DNA of 64,000 nucleotides from Nocardia nova (GCF_002933465.1 NZ_PSZE01000010.1:124001-188000); one strand, 5' to 3'. Counted from the first letter of the stretch, positions 1 to 9,378 are shown. A program made the numbers and translations. The notes: generated from the letters alone by a model not told the origin.

Positions 1-570
1 GTGCCACCGCGATTCGGCCAACACACGATAGACCGCCGCCGTACGTTCCTGCAGCGATATATCTCGTTCATAGGCGTCGAGCGCGCGTGCCGTGTCGAGT
101 TCACCTCGGCGCCGGGCGCGTTCGACCGCCAGCTCGGTCGGCACGTCGAGCAGTATCTGGATATCGGGGACCGGCAGTTCGAACCGGCCGAACTCCAATT
201 CCGCTACCCACGAACTTGTTTCGCCGTCCGCCTGCTCGCCGGCCCGCGCGGCGCTGTAGGCGGCATTGGAGGCGACATACCGATCGAGCAGCACAATATC
301 GTTGTCCACCAACAGTTTCGACAACTCGTCGCGGGCCTCGGCGCGATCCAGCGCGAACAGCAGCGCCATCGCGCTCACGGATGCGGCCACATCGCCGTGC
401 CGGCCGCGCAGGGCCTCGGCCGCGAGATCCGCGTGGATCGACCGGCCGTAGCGCGGGAAGGCCAGCGTGTCCACGCGCAGACCGCGGTCGCGCAGACCCG
501 CGACGACGGCGTCGATCAACGTCCGCTTGCCCGCGCCGTCGAGGCCCTCTACCGCGATGAGTGCACCCAT
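1..570 (-). CDS. tmk: thymidylate kinase (dTMP kinase), C-terminus cut by window edge
   Basis: Phosphorylates dTMP to dTDP with ATP in the cytosol. The first 190 residues are present and the gene runs off the left edge; the mycobacterial enzyme has about 214 residues. Visible features are the P-loop GLDGAGKRTL just after the N-terminus, the FPRYG motif, the LDRYVASNAAYS segment and the LDVPTELA core strand, all as in M. tuberculosis Tmk. The start at 570 is supported by a leaderless promoter: TAACCT at 578-583 lies 7 nt before the ATG and there is no ribosome binding site. Downstream neighbours on this strand lie outside the window; in M. tuberculosis mtrA follows. Confidence 0.95.
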   Translation of the reverse strand, partial: MGALIAVEGLDGAGKRTLIDAVVAGLRDRGLRVDTLAFPRYGRSIHADLAAEALRGRHGDVAASVSAMALLFALDRAEARDELSKLLVDNDIVLLDRYVASNAAYSAARAGEQADGETSSWVAELEFGRFELPVPDIQILLDVPTELAVERARRRGELDTARALDAYERDISLQERTAAVYRVLAESRWH

Positions 571-577
571 AACGTGC

Positions 578-583
578 AGGTTA
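578..583 (-). promoter_or_regulatory. -10 box of leaderless tmk transcript
   Basis: TAACCT fits the actinobacterial TANNNT -10 box and ends 7 nt before the tmk ATG, so the mRNA would start at or beside the start codon. No purine-rich Shine-Dalgarno sequence lies between. Confidence 0.5.
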
Positions 584-735
584 CAGCTTTCGCGGCCGCC
601 CTGTTCCACGCACCCGCGGCGCGTTATCGGAAACACTAACGTTTCAGAAGACGCGACTTTCGGGGGCAGCGCACCGGATAACGACCGCGACGCCGCGCGG
701 GATCAAGGAAGCGTCCCGAAAACAGGAAGGCGCCC

Positions 736-1110
736 ATGCTCATCTCTCGTGTATTACGTACCGCCGCAGCGACTCTCGCCATCACGGCGGGCCTCGCCGC
801 CGGTGTCGCGGCGGCCGCACCGCTCCCGCTCGAGCCGGCCGCCCCGGTCGCGGGCACCTCCGGAAGTGCGAATTCGGCCACCGACGGCGGTGCCGGCAGC
901 AGCGTCATCGACCTATTGAAACTGCTCGGCGACATCAGCCACGGATGCACCCCGGGCACCGTCTGTGCCGCCACGGCGGCAGCCCGGACACCGCAGGCGA
1001 ACACCGCGATCGCCGACACGCCGCTCGGATCCGGCTCGGCGAGCGGTTCGAACGAGCCGGGCTCGGTGCTGTGCTGGTTGCTGCACCCCAGCCCCACCTG
1101 CCGGATCTGA
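736..1110 (+). CDS. small secreted hypothetical protein
   Basis: I do not recognise a family. The 124-residue product begins with a typical Sec signal peptide (MLISRVLR, then an Ala/Leu-rich core, with likely cleavage after the AAA near residue 27). A Gly/Ser/Ala-rich mature part of about 95 residues follows, with four cysteines (HGC, TVC, VLC, PTC) that could form two disulfides. The start is supported by AGGAAGG 7-8 nt upstream of the ATG. It lies alone between tmk and ahcY, which face away from and toward it on the other strand, so it is probably a single-gene transcript. A short cell-envelope or exported protein is the safest description. Confidence 0.6.
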   Translation: MLISRVLRTAAATLAITAGLAAGVAAAAPLPLEPAAPVAGTSGSANSATDGGAGSSVIDLLKLLGDISHGCTPGTVCAATAAARTPQANTAIADTPLGSGSASGSNEPGSVLCWLLHPSPTCRI

Positions 1111-1166
1111 GTGTCGCGGCGCACGAGACGGTTGTCCCACCGAAGCCGAAAGCCCCTGCGGGACAA

Positions 1167-1207
1167 CCCGTTTCCGAACTCCCGTTTCCGAACTCCCGTT
1201 TCCGAAC

Positions 1208-1208
<1 letters not shown>
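1167..1208. repeat. three perfect tandem copies of a 14-bp unit at the ahcY 3' end
   Basis: The unit CCCGTTTCCGAACT occurs three times without mismatch at 1167-1180, 1181-1194 and 1195-1208. The last copy ends on the first base of the ahcY stop codon (1208-1210). It is a perfect short tandem array, likely to vary in copy number between strains. It is not a hairpin, so it is not obviously a terminator. Confidence 0.85.
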
Positions 1209-2692
<1,484 letters not shown>

Positions 2693-2843
2693 GCGCCTGG
2701 ATCAGCCTCTCGGTGGATGTCGGTTCGACAACTCAGGCTAGTCGCTCGCACGCGTTCGGTGTACGCCGACGGGGTGCGGCTGCCGAGCCCGATCGAATTC
2801 GGTCCCGACCGCGCCGGTGCCCGCCCGCACAGCCGGCCGCGCA

Positions 2844-3548
2844 TCACCGGCGCCAGATGTATCGGACCTGGGGCCGTCCGGCGCGGCCGTAGTCCGATCG
2901 GCGCTCCACCACACCGTCGGCCGCCAGCTGCTCCAGATAGCGCCATGCCGTGACCCGCGAAACCCCCACGGCGCGGCCGGTTTCGGTCGCCGACAGTCCG
3001 TCCGGCGTTTCGCGTACCGCCCGCGAGATCTCCTGGAGTGTCTGCGGCGCAATACCTTTCGGCGCGGACGCCTTCGGATCGGTGGTGCGCAGCGCGCTCA
3101 ATGCCCGATCGATATCGTGCTGCGTGAGCGTCGAATCACCGGCCGGCAGCGCGGCCCGGAATTCCAGATAGCGCTCGAGTTTGTCCCGGAAAGCCGCGAA
3201 TGTGAAGGGTTTCAGCAGATACAGCGCTATCCCGTGAGCGACCGCGGCGCGCACCATCTCGAGGTCGCGCGCCGAGGTGATAGCGATGACATCGGGTCGC
3301 GGGCGCAACCGGGCCAGGGCGGCGGTCACCTCGAGCCCGCCGATATCGGGCAGTCCCAGATCCATCAAGACCAGATCTACCGGGGTTCCCGCGGCGGCAG
3401 CGTGCGTTGCCGTCCGGAGGGCGTCGCGGCCGGTGGCGGCCACCCCCACCGGCTCGAATCCCGCCACCCGCGCGACATACGAGCGATGCGCCTCGGCGAT
3501 GCGCGGTTCGTCCTCCACGATCAGCACCCGAATCGGCTGGCCCGTCAT
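2844..3548 (-). CDS. response regulator, CitB/DcuR/DctR type
   Basis: Transcriptional regulator of a citrate/C4-dicarboxylate-type two-component system, 234 residues. An N-terminal receiver domain (about 1-125) carries the acidic pocket VEDEP (D13), phosphoacceptor D63 in LVLMDLGLPD and the conserved lysine in LYLLKPFTF. A C-terminal winged-helix/HTH (about 165-234) contains LSATETGRAVGVSRVTAWRYLEQ. The ATG at 3548 overlaps the kinase stop codon as ATGA, showing translational coupling. It presumably activates the divergent transporter gene at 5238 when the kinase senses its ligand. The ligand is inferred from the family and context only. Confidence 0.92.
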   Translation of the reverse strand: MTGQPIRVLIVEDEPRIAEAHRSYVARVAGFEPVGVAATGRDALRTATHAAAAGTPVDLVLMDLGLPDIGGLEVTAALARLRPRPDVIAITSARDLEMVRAAVAHGIALYLLKPFTFAAFRDKLERYLEFRAALPAGDSTLTQHDIDRALSALRTTDPKASAPKGIAPQTLQEISRAVRETPDGLSATETGRAVGVSRVTAWRYLEQLAADGVVERRSDYGRAGRPQVRYIWRR

Positions 3549-5128
3549 CGCACCGGAATCCTTACCACGACAGCGGATTCGGGGCTTCGCTCGGCGCGCA
3601 GCGAGCCACCGTATCGGGTCACCAGCCGCCAGACCAGCGCCAGGCCGAGTCCGTGGTGTTCGGCCTTGGTCGTATATCCCCGCTCCATCGCCCGGGCGAA
3701 GGTCTCCTCCGACATTCCCGGGCCGCTGTCGGCGACCCTGACCACCAGCGCCGATGCCTCCGAGCGGACTGACACCTCGACCCACGCGTCGGGTGTCTGC
3801 GCCACCGCGTCCACCGCGTTGTCGACCAGATTCCCGACCAGGGTGACCATTTCCTGCGGGGTCAGCGGGGCGACGGATTCGAGCGCGGTGTCGTCGGCGA
3901 CGGTCAGCTCCACTCCGCGCTCGATAGCCCGGTCGACCTCGCCCAGCAGCAGTGCCACCAGTACCGGCTCGTGGACCGCATCGGTCAGGCGATCGATCAG
4001 CGCCTGGGACAGCCGCAGTTCGGCCGTCGCGAAATCGACAGCTTCGGCGACATTGCCGAGCTCGACCATGGTGATCACCGCATGCAACCGGTTGGCCGCC
4101 TCGTGCGCCTGTGCCCGCAGCGATTCCGCCAGACCCCGCGCGGAATCCAATTCACCCATGATGTCGCGCAATTCGGTGTGGTCACGGATGGTGAGGACGG
4201 TGCCGAGGCGCCGCCCCGCCCAGGAGACGACGTCCTGATTGACCACCAGCACGCGTGCGGCTGTCACGTGCATCTCGTCACGGATCAGGGGCGCGTCGAG
4301 GCGCCGCAGCGAGACCGGCAGATCGGCGCGGCGCACCGGGCCGTCCGGCAGTTCGAGCAAGCGTCTGGCCTCGTCGTTGACCACCGCCGCCGCCTCGTCG
4401 TCGCGGTCGAACACGATCAGCCCCTCGTGCACGGAGTGCAGCACGGCATCGTGATGCTCGTAGAGCGTCCGCAGTTCGGCCGGGCCCAGTCCCTGCGTCT
4501 GGCGCAACAGCCGGCCGCGCAGCAGTAGTGCGCTCAGGACGGCCAGCAGCAGACCGGCGGCGGCCGCCCCGAGGATCAGCGGCAGCTGCGCACCCACCTG
4601 AGCGCCGATGCGGGCCCTGGTCACGCCCGCCGAGACGAGCGCGACGACCCGGCCGGTGTCGTCGACGACGGGTGTGACCGCCCGGATCGACGGGCCCAGC
4701 GTCCCGGTGTAGGTCTCGGTGAACGTCTCACCGGACAGCGCCCGATCGATGTTGCCACTGAACGGCTGACCGATCCGGCCGACATCGGTATGGGTGTAGC
4801 GGGTGCGGTCGGGGGCCATCACGACGATGAAATCGACCCCGGTGCGCTGCCGGATCCGTTCGGTCACCGGCTGCAGCACGGCCGTGGGATCCGGCGTCCG
4901 CACCGCAGCAGCCGTGGAGGGCGCTTGCGCGAGGGAGACCGCGACGCCGGTCACCCGCCGAGCCGTCGCATCGTCTTGTTCGCGCCGCACCTCCCACACC
5001 GCCAGCGCCGATCCGACCGCGATCACCACCACCAGGACCGCCAGCTGCACCACGAAGACCTGGCCGGCCAGTGTCATGCCCCCGCGCGCTGCACGACGCG
5101 AACGACGGGTCCGGCCTTTCGCCCGCAA
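3545..5128 (-). CDS. sensor histidine kinase, CitA/DcuS type
   Basis: Membrane sensor kinase of about 527 residues. Order: Arg-rich N-terminus, TM1 (FVVQLAVLVVVIAVGSALAV), extracytoplasmic PAS-like sensor domain of about 120 residues, TM2 (LPLILGAAAAGLLLAVLSALL), cytoplasmic PAS, then the CitA-family H-box AHEAANRLHAV and a HATPase domain with NLVDNAVDAV (N box), DSGPGMS (G1) and GLGLALV (G2). I chose the TTG at 5128 because GGAGG lies 4-5 nt upstream; an ATG at 5077 is the alternative. It is divergent from dctA and coupled to the response regulator by a 4-nt overlap. The ligand is likely a C4-dicarboxylate or citrate, by analogy. Confidence 0.9.
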   Translation of the reverse strand: MRAKGRTRRSRRAARGGMTLAGQVFVVQLAVLVVVIAVGSALAVWEVRREQDDATARRVTGVAVSLAQAPSTAAAVRTPDPTAVLQPVTERIRQRTGVDFIVVMAPDRTRYTHTDVGRIGQPFSGNIDRALSGETFTETYTGTLGPSIRAVTPVVDDTGRVVALVSAGVTRARIGAQVGAQLPLILGAAAAGLLLAVLSALLLRGRLLRQTQGLGPAELRTLYEHHDAVLHSVHEGLIVFDRDDEAAAVVNDEARRLLELPDGPVRRADLPVSLRRLDAPLIRDEMHVTAARVLVVNQDVVSWAGRRLGTVLTIRDHTELRDIMGELDSARGLAESLRAQAHEAANRLHAVITMVELGNVAEAVDFATAELRLSQALIDRLTDAVHEPVLVALLLGEVDRAIERGVELTVADDTALESVAPLTPQEMVTLVGNLVDNAVDAVAQTPDAWVEVSVRSEASALVVRVADSGPGMSEETFARAMERGYTTKAEHHGLGLALVWRLVTRYGGSLRAERSPESAVVVRIPVR

Positions 5129-5159
5129 CGGTCCTCCCGTGAACGAAACGTACGTAATG

Positions 5160-5173
5160 GTGACCGAGGTCAC
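5160..5173. promoter_or_regulatory. palindrome in the kinase/transporter divergent promoter region
   Basis: GTGACC-GA-GGTCAC is a perfect inverted repeat (6-bp arms, 2-bp spacer) in the 109-bp gap between the kinase (start 5128) and transporter (start 5238). A second small palindrome, ACGTACGT, lies at 5148-5155. The location suits a binding site for the adjacent response regulator, which is inference. Confidence 0.45.
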
Positions 5174-5237
5174 GGCCACCCCCATCATCACAGTACGAAC
5201 CCGAAGGACAGATCGGGCAGTACCGGAGGCACATCTC

Positions 5238-6596
5238 ATGAGCGACTCGACACGGACGCACCGTCGCGACCGTACCCATTGGCTCTATCTCGCCGTCATC
5301 GTGGCGGTCGTGGCCGGCGTACTCGTCGGCTGGCTGGCGCCCGGATTCGGAACGTCCGTGGGCGAGCTGGGCGCTATGTTCGTCAACCTGATCAAGATGA
5401 TGATCTCCCCGGTCATCTTCTGCACGATCGTGCTGGGTATCGGCTCGGTTCGGGCGGCAGCGCGGGTCGGCAAGATCGGCGGCCTGTCGATCGGCTACTT
5501 CCTGATCATGTCGACGGTGGCTCTGACGATCGGTCTCGTCGTCGGCAACCTGCTGCAGCCGGGCAGCGGCCTGAACGTCCACGAACACATCGGCGCTGCC
5601 GCCGGCTACGTGAAACAGGCCGAAGGCAGCGGGGGTACCTGGCACTTCCTGGAGAGCATCATCCCGACCTCGCTGCTCTCGTCGCTGACCGCGGGCAGCG
5701 TGCTGCAAACCCTGTTCGTGGCGCTGCTGGTCGGCTTCGCCGTGCAGGCGATGGGCAAGCAGGGCGAACCGATCCTGCGCGCGGTGGGGCTGGTTCAGAA
5801 GCTGGTGTTCAAGATCTTGACCATGATCCTGTGGCTGGCACCGCTCGGTGCCTTCGGCGCGATCGCGAACGTGGTGGCGGCCACCGGGCTGGATGCGGTG
5901 AAACAGCTTGCGGCGCTGATGCTGGCGTTCTATCTGACCTGCCTGGTCTTCGTCTTCGGCGTACTGGGCGTGCTGCTGCGGGTGAGTTCGGGCGTATCGA
6001 TCTTCAAGCTGGTTCGCTACCTGGCCCGCGAATATCTCCTGATCTTCTCCACCTCGTCCTCGGAGTCGGCGTTACCGCGGTTGATCGCGAAGATGGAACA
6101 CCTGGGGGTCGAACGCTCGACCGTGGGCATCGTGGTGCCGACGGGATACTCGTTCAACCTGGACGGCACCGCGATCTACCTCACGATGTCCTCGCTGTTC
6201 ATCGCCGATGCGATGGGTAAGCCACTGTCGCTCGGGCAGCAGATCGGCCTGCTGGTGTTCATGATCGTCGCCTCCAAGGGGGCGGCCGGGGTTACCGGCG
6301 CGGGGCTGGCCACCCTGGCCGGCGGGTTACAGAGCCATCGCCCCGATCTGATCGACGGTGTGGGCCTGATCGTCGGGATCGACCGGTTCATGTCCGAAGC
6401 CCGCGCCATCACCAACTTCTCCGGCAACGCCGTCGCCACCGTCCTGGTGGGAACCTGGACCGGGACAATCGACGACGTGCGCTTGCACGCCGTGCTCGAC
6501 CGCGAACTCCCCTTCGACGAGACGACGATGGTCGACAGCGAACCTGCCGAAGCACCCGCCACTCCCGCCGAACGGACCGAGTTGGTCCCCGCCTGA
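5238..6596 (+). CDS. dctA: dicarboxylate:cation symporter (DAACS/DctA family)
   Basis: Inner-membrane uptake carrier of the sodium/proton:dicarboxylate family, 452 residues with 8 or so hydrophobic segments and two re-entrant loops. Family signatures seen are NLIKMMISPVIFCTIVLGI (first signature), the serine-rich loop FSTSSSESALPRL, the NLDGTAIY motif in TM7 (VPTGYSFNLDGTAIYLTMSS) and the C-terminal helix segment GIDRFMSEARAITNFSGN. The start ATG at 5238 has GGAGG 9 nt upstream. It is divergent from the CitA/DcuS-type kinase, which fits ligand-induced uptake. Dicarboxylates are the family norm, but glutamate or aspartate cannot be excluded from sequence alone. Confidence 0.92.
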   Translation: MSDSTRTHRRDRTHWLYLAVIVAVVAGVLVGWLAPGFGTSVGELGAMFVNLIKMMISPVIFCTIVLGIGSVRAAARVGKIGGLSIGYFLIMSTVALTIGLVVGNLLQPGSGLNVHEHIGAAAGYVKQAEGSGGTWHFLESIIPTSLLSSLTAGSVLQTLFVALLVGFAVQAMGKQGEPILRAVGLVQKLVFKILTMILWLAPLGAFGAIANVVAATGLDAVKQLAALMLAFYLTCLVFVFGVLGVLLRVSSGVSIFKLVRYLAREYLLIFSTSSSESALPRLIAKMEHLGVERSTVGIVVPTGYSFNLDGTAIYLTMSSLFIADAMGKPLSLGQQIGLLVFMIVASKGAAGVTGAGLATLAGGLQSHRPDLIDGVGLIVGIDRFMSEARAITNFSGNAVATVLVGTWTGTIDDVRLHAVLDRELPFDETTMVDSEPAEAPATPAERTELVPA

Positions 6597-6618
6597 AACC
6601 TGGTCCCGCCCGATACCG

Positions 6619-7776
6619 CTATCCGGCGAGCCGGTAGACGGCGAGGGTGCGCTCCCGCTTGCGCGGCGCGATATTGGCTCTGCCGAGATCGCCCGCGTAG
6701 TGGGCGGTGACCCTCGGATCCATCACCCGTCGCCACAGCGGCGGAACGGTGGCCAGCAGAATCATCGTCGCGTAACCCGCCGGAAGCTGCGGAGCCTCCT
6801 GGGTGCTGCGCAGGGTTTGATAGCGGCGGCCCGGATTGGCGTGGTGGTCGCTGTGGCGCTGCAGATGGAACAGGAAGATATTGGTGACCAGCCGATCGGA
6901 GTTCCAGCTGTCGGCCGGCGAGCAGCGCGCCCAGCGGCCACCGGGCAGGCGGCGGCGCAACAACCCGTAGTGCTCGACGTAGTTCACGGTTTCCAGCAGC
7001 CCGAATCCGATCACGGCCTGCAGCAGCAGATACGGGAGCATGGCGAAGCCGAACGCCGCCAGCAGCGCACCGTAGAGCACCACCGTCATCGACCACGCCT
7101 GCAGGATGTTGTTGCGCACGTTCCACCAGCCGAGGCCCTTGCGGTGCAGCCGGTCGCGTTCCAGCCGGATCGCCGAGCGCAGTCCGCCGAAGACGCTGCG
7201 GGGCAGGAACATCCACAGCGATTCACCGAGCCGGGCACTGGCCGGATCGTCCGGGGTGGCCACCCGTGCGTGGTGACCCTTGTTGTGTTCGACGAAGAAG
7301 TGCCCGTATCCGGACTGCGCCAGCGCGAGTTTGGCCAGCCACCGCTCCAGCCGTTCCACCCGATGCCCCAGCTCGTGCGCGGCGTTGATGCCGATACCGC
7401 TGACGAAACCGAGCGTCGCCGCCAGCCCGAGCTTGTCCACGACGTCGAGTTCGTCACCCGACCACATGTAGGCCGCGATCACCAGTCCGGCCAGCTCGAT
7501 GGGCAGGAACAGATACGTGCACCACCGGTAGTAGCGGTCGTGGGAGAGCCGCTCGTAGTCCTCGTCGCGCGGGTTCGTGCCGTCCTCGCCGACGAACCAG
7601 TCCAGCACCGGTATCGCGATCAGCACGATGATCGGCCCGATCCACCAGAACGCTTCGATGCCGGTCCTCGCGACCAGCTGGGAAGGGAGCAATGCGCAGC
7701 CCGGAGCGATCAATCCCAACATCCACAGATGCTTCTTGGGATCAGCCGAACCCGAACGTTTGCCGACCATTTGCAC
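6619..7776 (-). CDS. alkB: alkane 1-monooxygenase, stand-alone copy (AlkB1)
   Basis: Integral-membrane non-haem di-iron hydroxylase that oxidises medium or long n-alkanes at the terminal carbon with electrons from rubredoxin. 385 residues with about six membrane segments and all the histidine motifs: HELGH (134-138), EHNKGHH (163-169), NYVEHYG (265-271) and LQRHSDHH (305-312). The GTG at 7776 is the first in-frame start after a stop; an ATG at 7770 is equally possible. It has no adjacent rubredoxin gene, so it must use those of the next operon. It is convergent with dctA and preceded by a roughly 300-bp region with several inverted repeats, one shared with the second alkB. Confidence 0.93.
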   Translation of the reverse strand: MQMVGKRSGSADPKKHLWMLGLIAPGCALLPSQLVARTGIEAFWWIGPIIVLIAIPVLDWFVGEDGTNPRDEDYERLSHDRYYRWCTYLFLPIELAGLVIAAYMWSGDELDVVDKLGLAATLGFVSGIGINAAHELGHRVERLERWLAKLALAQSGYGHFFVEHNKGHHARVATPDDPASARLGESLWMFLPRSVFGGLRSAIRLERDRLHRKGLGWWNVRNNILQAWSMTVVLYGALLAAFGFAMLPYLLLQAVIGFGLLETVNYVEHYGLLRRRLPGGRWARCSPADSWNSDRLVTNIFLFHLQRHSDHHANPGRRYQTLRSTQEAPQLPAGYATMILLATVPPLWRRVMDPRVTAHYAGDLGRANIAPRKRERTLAVYRLAG

Positions 7777-8079
7777 TCATTGCCCCACTAGAACGAACCT
7801 GGACTCCTGCCAGGTAAATATGTAGCCGCTCCCAGGCCGTTACGCCGGGTTCAAACCCGCAAAGCGGTAACCGTTACACAGGTGGACCCGAAGTCACAGA
7901 CAGCGAAGGCCGGAACCGGGTACGCGGCACCGCATGAGCAACCACCGTTTCCGCAGCGAACACACAGGTCAGCACCCATTCATCCCACTCCATCCGGCCG
8001 GAGAGCGCCCGTGCGGTTGTTGTCCAGCACCCCAACCAGCCCGCGGAGAAATCGTTATCCTTCCCAGGGCGATTTCGGG
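7777..8079. promoter_or_regulatory. alkB1 upstream region (303 bp) with three inverted repeats
   Basis: No gene is seen here. Reading toward alkB1 it holds GGTAACCGTTACA (7866-7878), CGGGTT-CA-AACCCG (7846-7859) and ACCTGG-N7-CCAGGT (7797-7815). An AT-rich stretch near 7815-7825 is suitable for a -10 region. The remaining 200 bp up to the tetR stop codon show no clear structure. Confidence 0.5.
7866..7878. promoter_or_regulatory. candidate alkane-regulator operator upstream of alkB1
   Basis: GGTAACCGTTACA contains the palindrome GTAAC-C-GTTAC. It matches at 11 of 13 positions the perfect palindrome GGTAACCATTACC upstream of alkB2 (10645-10657). It lies about 90 bp before the alkB1 start. A shared site before both hydroxylase genes suggests common control, most simply by the TetR protein at 8080-8745. 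Confidence 0.5.
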
Positions 8080-8745
8080 CTAGTGGCCGCCGGTCCGGTC
8101 TCGCGCGGCGAGAATCGCCTCCACGTACGGCGACAGCAACCTGCTCAGTTCCTCCGGCGCGTCGCGGTGCAGTCCGGCGGGGGTCGGAATGTAGCTGATG
8201 GCGATGCGCACCAGGGCGTGCGCCAGTACATCCGCCTCCGCCGACGACGCCCCCACCCAGCTGTTTTCGAATACCGCACCCAAGCGCCGGGCGGCATGTT
8301 CGATGAGCGGCCCGGCGTCGAGAGTGATCAACCGCAGCAGGTCGAGCTTGGCCTCACCGACTACCAGTGACTGCACCAACGGATCGGCCGCACTGTCGAG
8401 GATGAAATTTGCCAGGCCTTCGCGGAATGCCGCCCGCGCATCCCCCACGTTGTCCTCGACGGCCGTTCCGACATGATCCACCAGCTGGTCGGCCAGCCGC
8501 AGCGCATACGCCTGCGCCAGCCCCGTCCGGGAGCCGAATTCGTTGTACAGGGTCTGGCGGCTCACCCCCGCCCGCGTCGCGACGTCGCCGAGCGTGATCT
8601 TGGCCCAGTCCCGCTCGATCAGCAGTTCCCGCATCGCGTCGAGGACCGACGTACGCAGCAGGGTGCGCGCCGCCTCCTGATACGGGACCCGGGATCCGTT
8701 ACGCGGCATACCCGCGACGGTGTCACGGGTCGATTCCGCAGTCAA
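8080..8745 (-). CDS. TetR-family regulator of the alkB/rubredoxin operon
   Basis: 221-residue TetR protein, last gene of alkB2-rubA-rubB-tetR, the same place as Rv3249c in M. tuberculosis and the alkane regulators AlkU/AlkX of Rhodococcus and Dietzia. The N-terminal HTH (about residues 50-70) reads ITLGDVATRAGVSRQTLYNEFGS. The C-terminal helical domain binds an unknown effector, probably a fatty acid or alkane-derived molecule by analogy. The start is uncertain: TTG at 8745 is the first in frame, while ATG at 8709 gives a shorter N-terminus; neither has a good ribosome binding site, and rubB ends 6 bp upstream. It likely represses its own operon through the palindrome at 10645. Confidence 0.88.
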   Translation of the reverse strand: MTAESTRDTVAGMPRNGSRVPYQEAARTLLRTSVLDAMRELLIERDWAKITLGDVATRAGVSRQTLYNEFGSRTGLAQAYALRLADQLVDHVGTAVEDNVGDARAAFREGLANFILDSAADPLVQSLVVGEAKLDLLRLITLDAGPLIEHAARRLGAVFENSWVGASSAEADVLAHALVRIAISYIPTPAGLHRDAPEELSRLLSPYVEAILAARDRTGGH

Positions 8746-8751
8746 AACGAC

Positions 8752-8937
8752 TCACGAACGTTCGATCTCGACCATGAAGAAGTCGGCCTTGGCCGCGCCG
8801 CAGTCCGGACATGTCCAGTCGTCCGGAATGTCCTCCCAGCGCGTGCCCGGCGCAATCCCCTCGTCCGGCCAGCCCTGCTCCTCGTCGTATTCGAAGCCGC
8901 ACTGGACGCACTGAAAAATCCGATAGGGCCGGCTCAC
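8752..8937 (-). CDS. rubB: rubredoxin RubB
   Basis: 61-residue electron carrier for alkane hydroxylase with a single Fe(Cys)4 centre made by CVQCG near the N-terminus and CPDCGA near the C-terminus. The aromatic and acidic surface residues ([20 protein letters not shown]) are those of AlkG2/RubB-type rubredoxins. The GTG start at 8937 has AGGAGG 5 nt upstream. That ribosome binding site, and a GTGA stop/start overlap, are supplied by the repeat peptide 8934-9008 placed between rubA and rubB. Confidence 0.95.
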   Translation of the reverse strand: MSRPYRIFQCVQCGFEYDEEQGWPDEGIAPGTRWEDIPDDWTCPDCGAAKADFFMVEIERS

Positions 8938-9008
8938 TGTGCCTCCTGCATCGTGCCGGACACCCGCACCCGGTCGCCGCGGCGAGCCGCTGCGCGATTG
9001 TCGCTCAC
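8934..9008 (-). repeat. intercistronic repeat encoding a 24-residue peptide (between rubA and rubB)
   Basis: Reads [18 protein letters not shown] then TMQEAQ. Its GTG start (9008-9006) overlaps the rubA stop as GTGA, and its TGA stop (8936-8934) overlaps the rubB GTG start. The end of the unit contains the AGGAGG that serves as rubB ribosome binding site. It is related to the three copies at 9169-9378 and the two at 46475-46626. The peptide is basic (seven Arg), has no signal peptide and no recognised domain. Whether the peptide has a function or only couples translation is unknown. Confidence 0.85.
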
Positions 9009-9172
9009 CCTGCCTCCTCGAAGTCGATCTTCTCTCGCACTCCGCAGTCCGGGCAGCACCAGTCGTCCGGTACCGCCTCCCACGGCGTGCCCGCCGGAAA
9101 CCCTTCCCGCGGAGCACCTTTCGCCTCGTCGTACACGTAATCGCAGACAGGGCAACGAAAAACCCCCATCAT
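9005..9172 (-). CDS. rubA: rubredoxin RubA
   Basis: 55-residue rubredoxin with iron ligands in [13 protein letters not shown] and CPDCGVREK. It passes electrons from rubredoxin reductase to AlkB. Two adjacent ATGs (9172 and 9169) can start it; AGGAG sits 2 nt before the first and 5 nt before the second, so 9169 may be the true start. The first ATG overlaps the stop of the upstream three-copy repeat ORF (ATGA), and its own stop overlaps the start of the next repeat peptide (GTGA). Confidence 0.95.
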   Translation of the reverse strand: MMGVFRCPVCDYVYDEAKGAPREGFPAGTPWEAVPDDWCCPDCGVREKIDFEEAG

Positions 9173-9378
9173 GTCTCCTGTAATTTGCGGGACACCCGCA
9201 CCCGGTCGGCACGGCAAGCCGCTGCGCGATTGTCGCTCACCGCGCCTCGTGTCATGCGGGACACCCGCACCCGGTCGGCACGGCAAGCCGCTGCGCGATT
9301 GTCGCTCACCGCGCCTCGTGTCATGCGGGACACCCGCACCCGGTCGGCACGGCAAGCCGCTGCGCGATTGTCGCTCAC
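9169..9378 (-). repeat. three in-frame copies of the intercistronic repeat (69-residue ORF between alkB2 and rubA)
   Basis: Three 69-bp units (9310-9378, 9241-9309, 9172-9240) fuse in frame to a 69-residue ORF. Each unit begins (M/V)SDNRAAACRADRVRVSR; the first two end MTRGA and the last ends KLQET. The first GTG overlaps the alkB2 stop (GTGA) and the final TGA overlaps the rubA ATG (ATGA). Copies 1 and 2 are identical over almost their full length, so expansion is recent. Because each unit is 69 bp, copy-number changes keep the reading frame. The last unit supplies CAGGAG for rubA. Confidence 0.9.

Noticed and set aside
2693..2843. SAH-responsive riboswitch upstream of ahcY
   Set aside because: The leader is only about 50 nt after the TAGCCT box and I could not fold the expected conserved core.
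7846..7859. tRNA T-arm-like GGGTTCAAACCC
   Set aside because: No acceptor stem, D-arm or anticodon arm can be formed around it; the symmetric arms fit an inverted repeat in the alkB1 control region better.
9172..9378. Direct repeats suggestive of a CRISPR array
   Set aside because: The units are 69 bp, contiguous, without spacers, and form a continuous reading frame linked to neighbouring genes; no cas genes are present.
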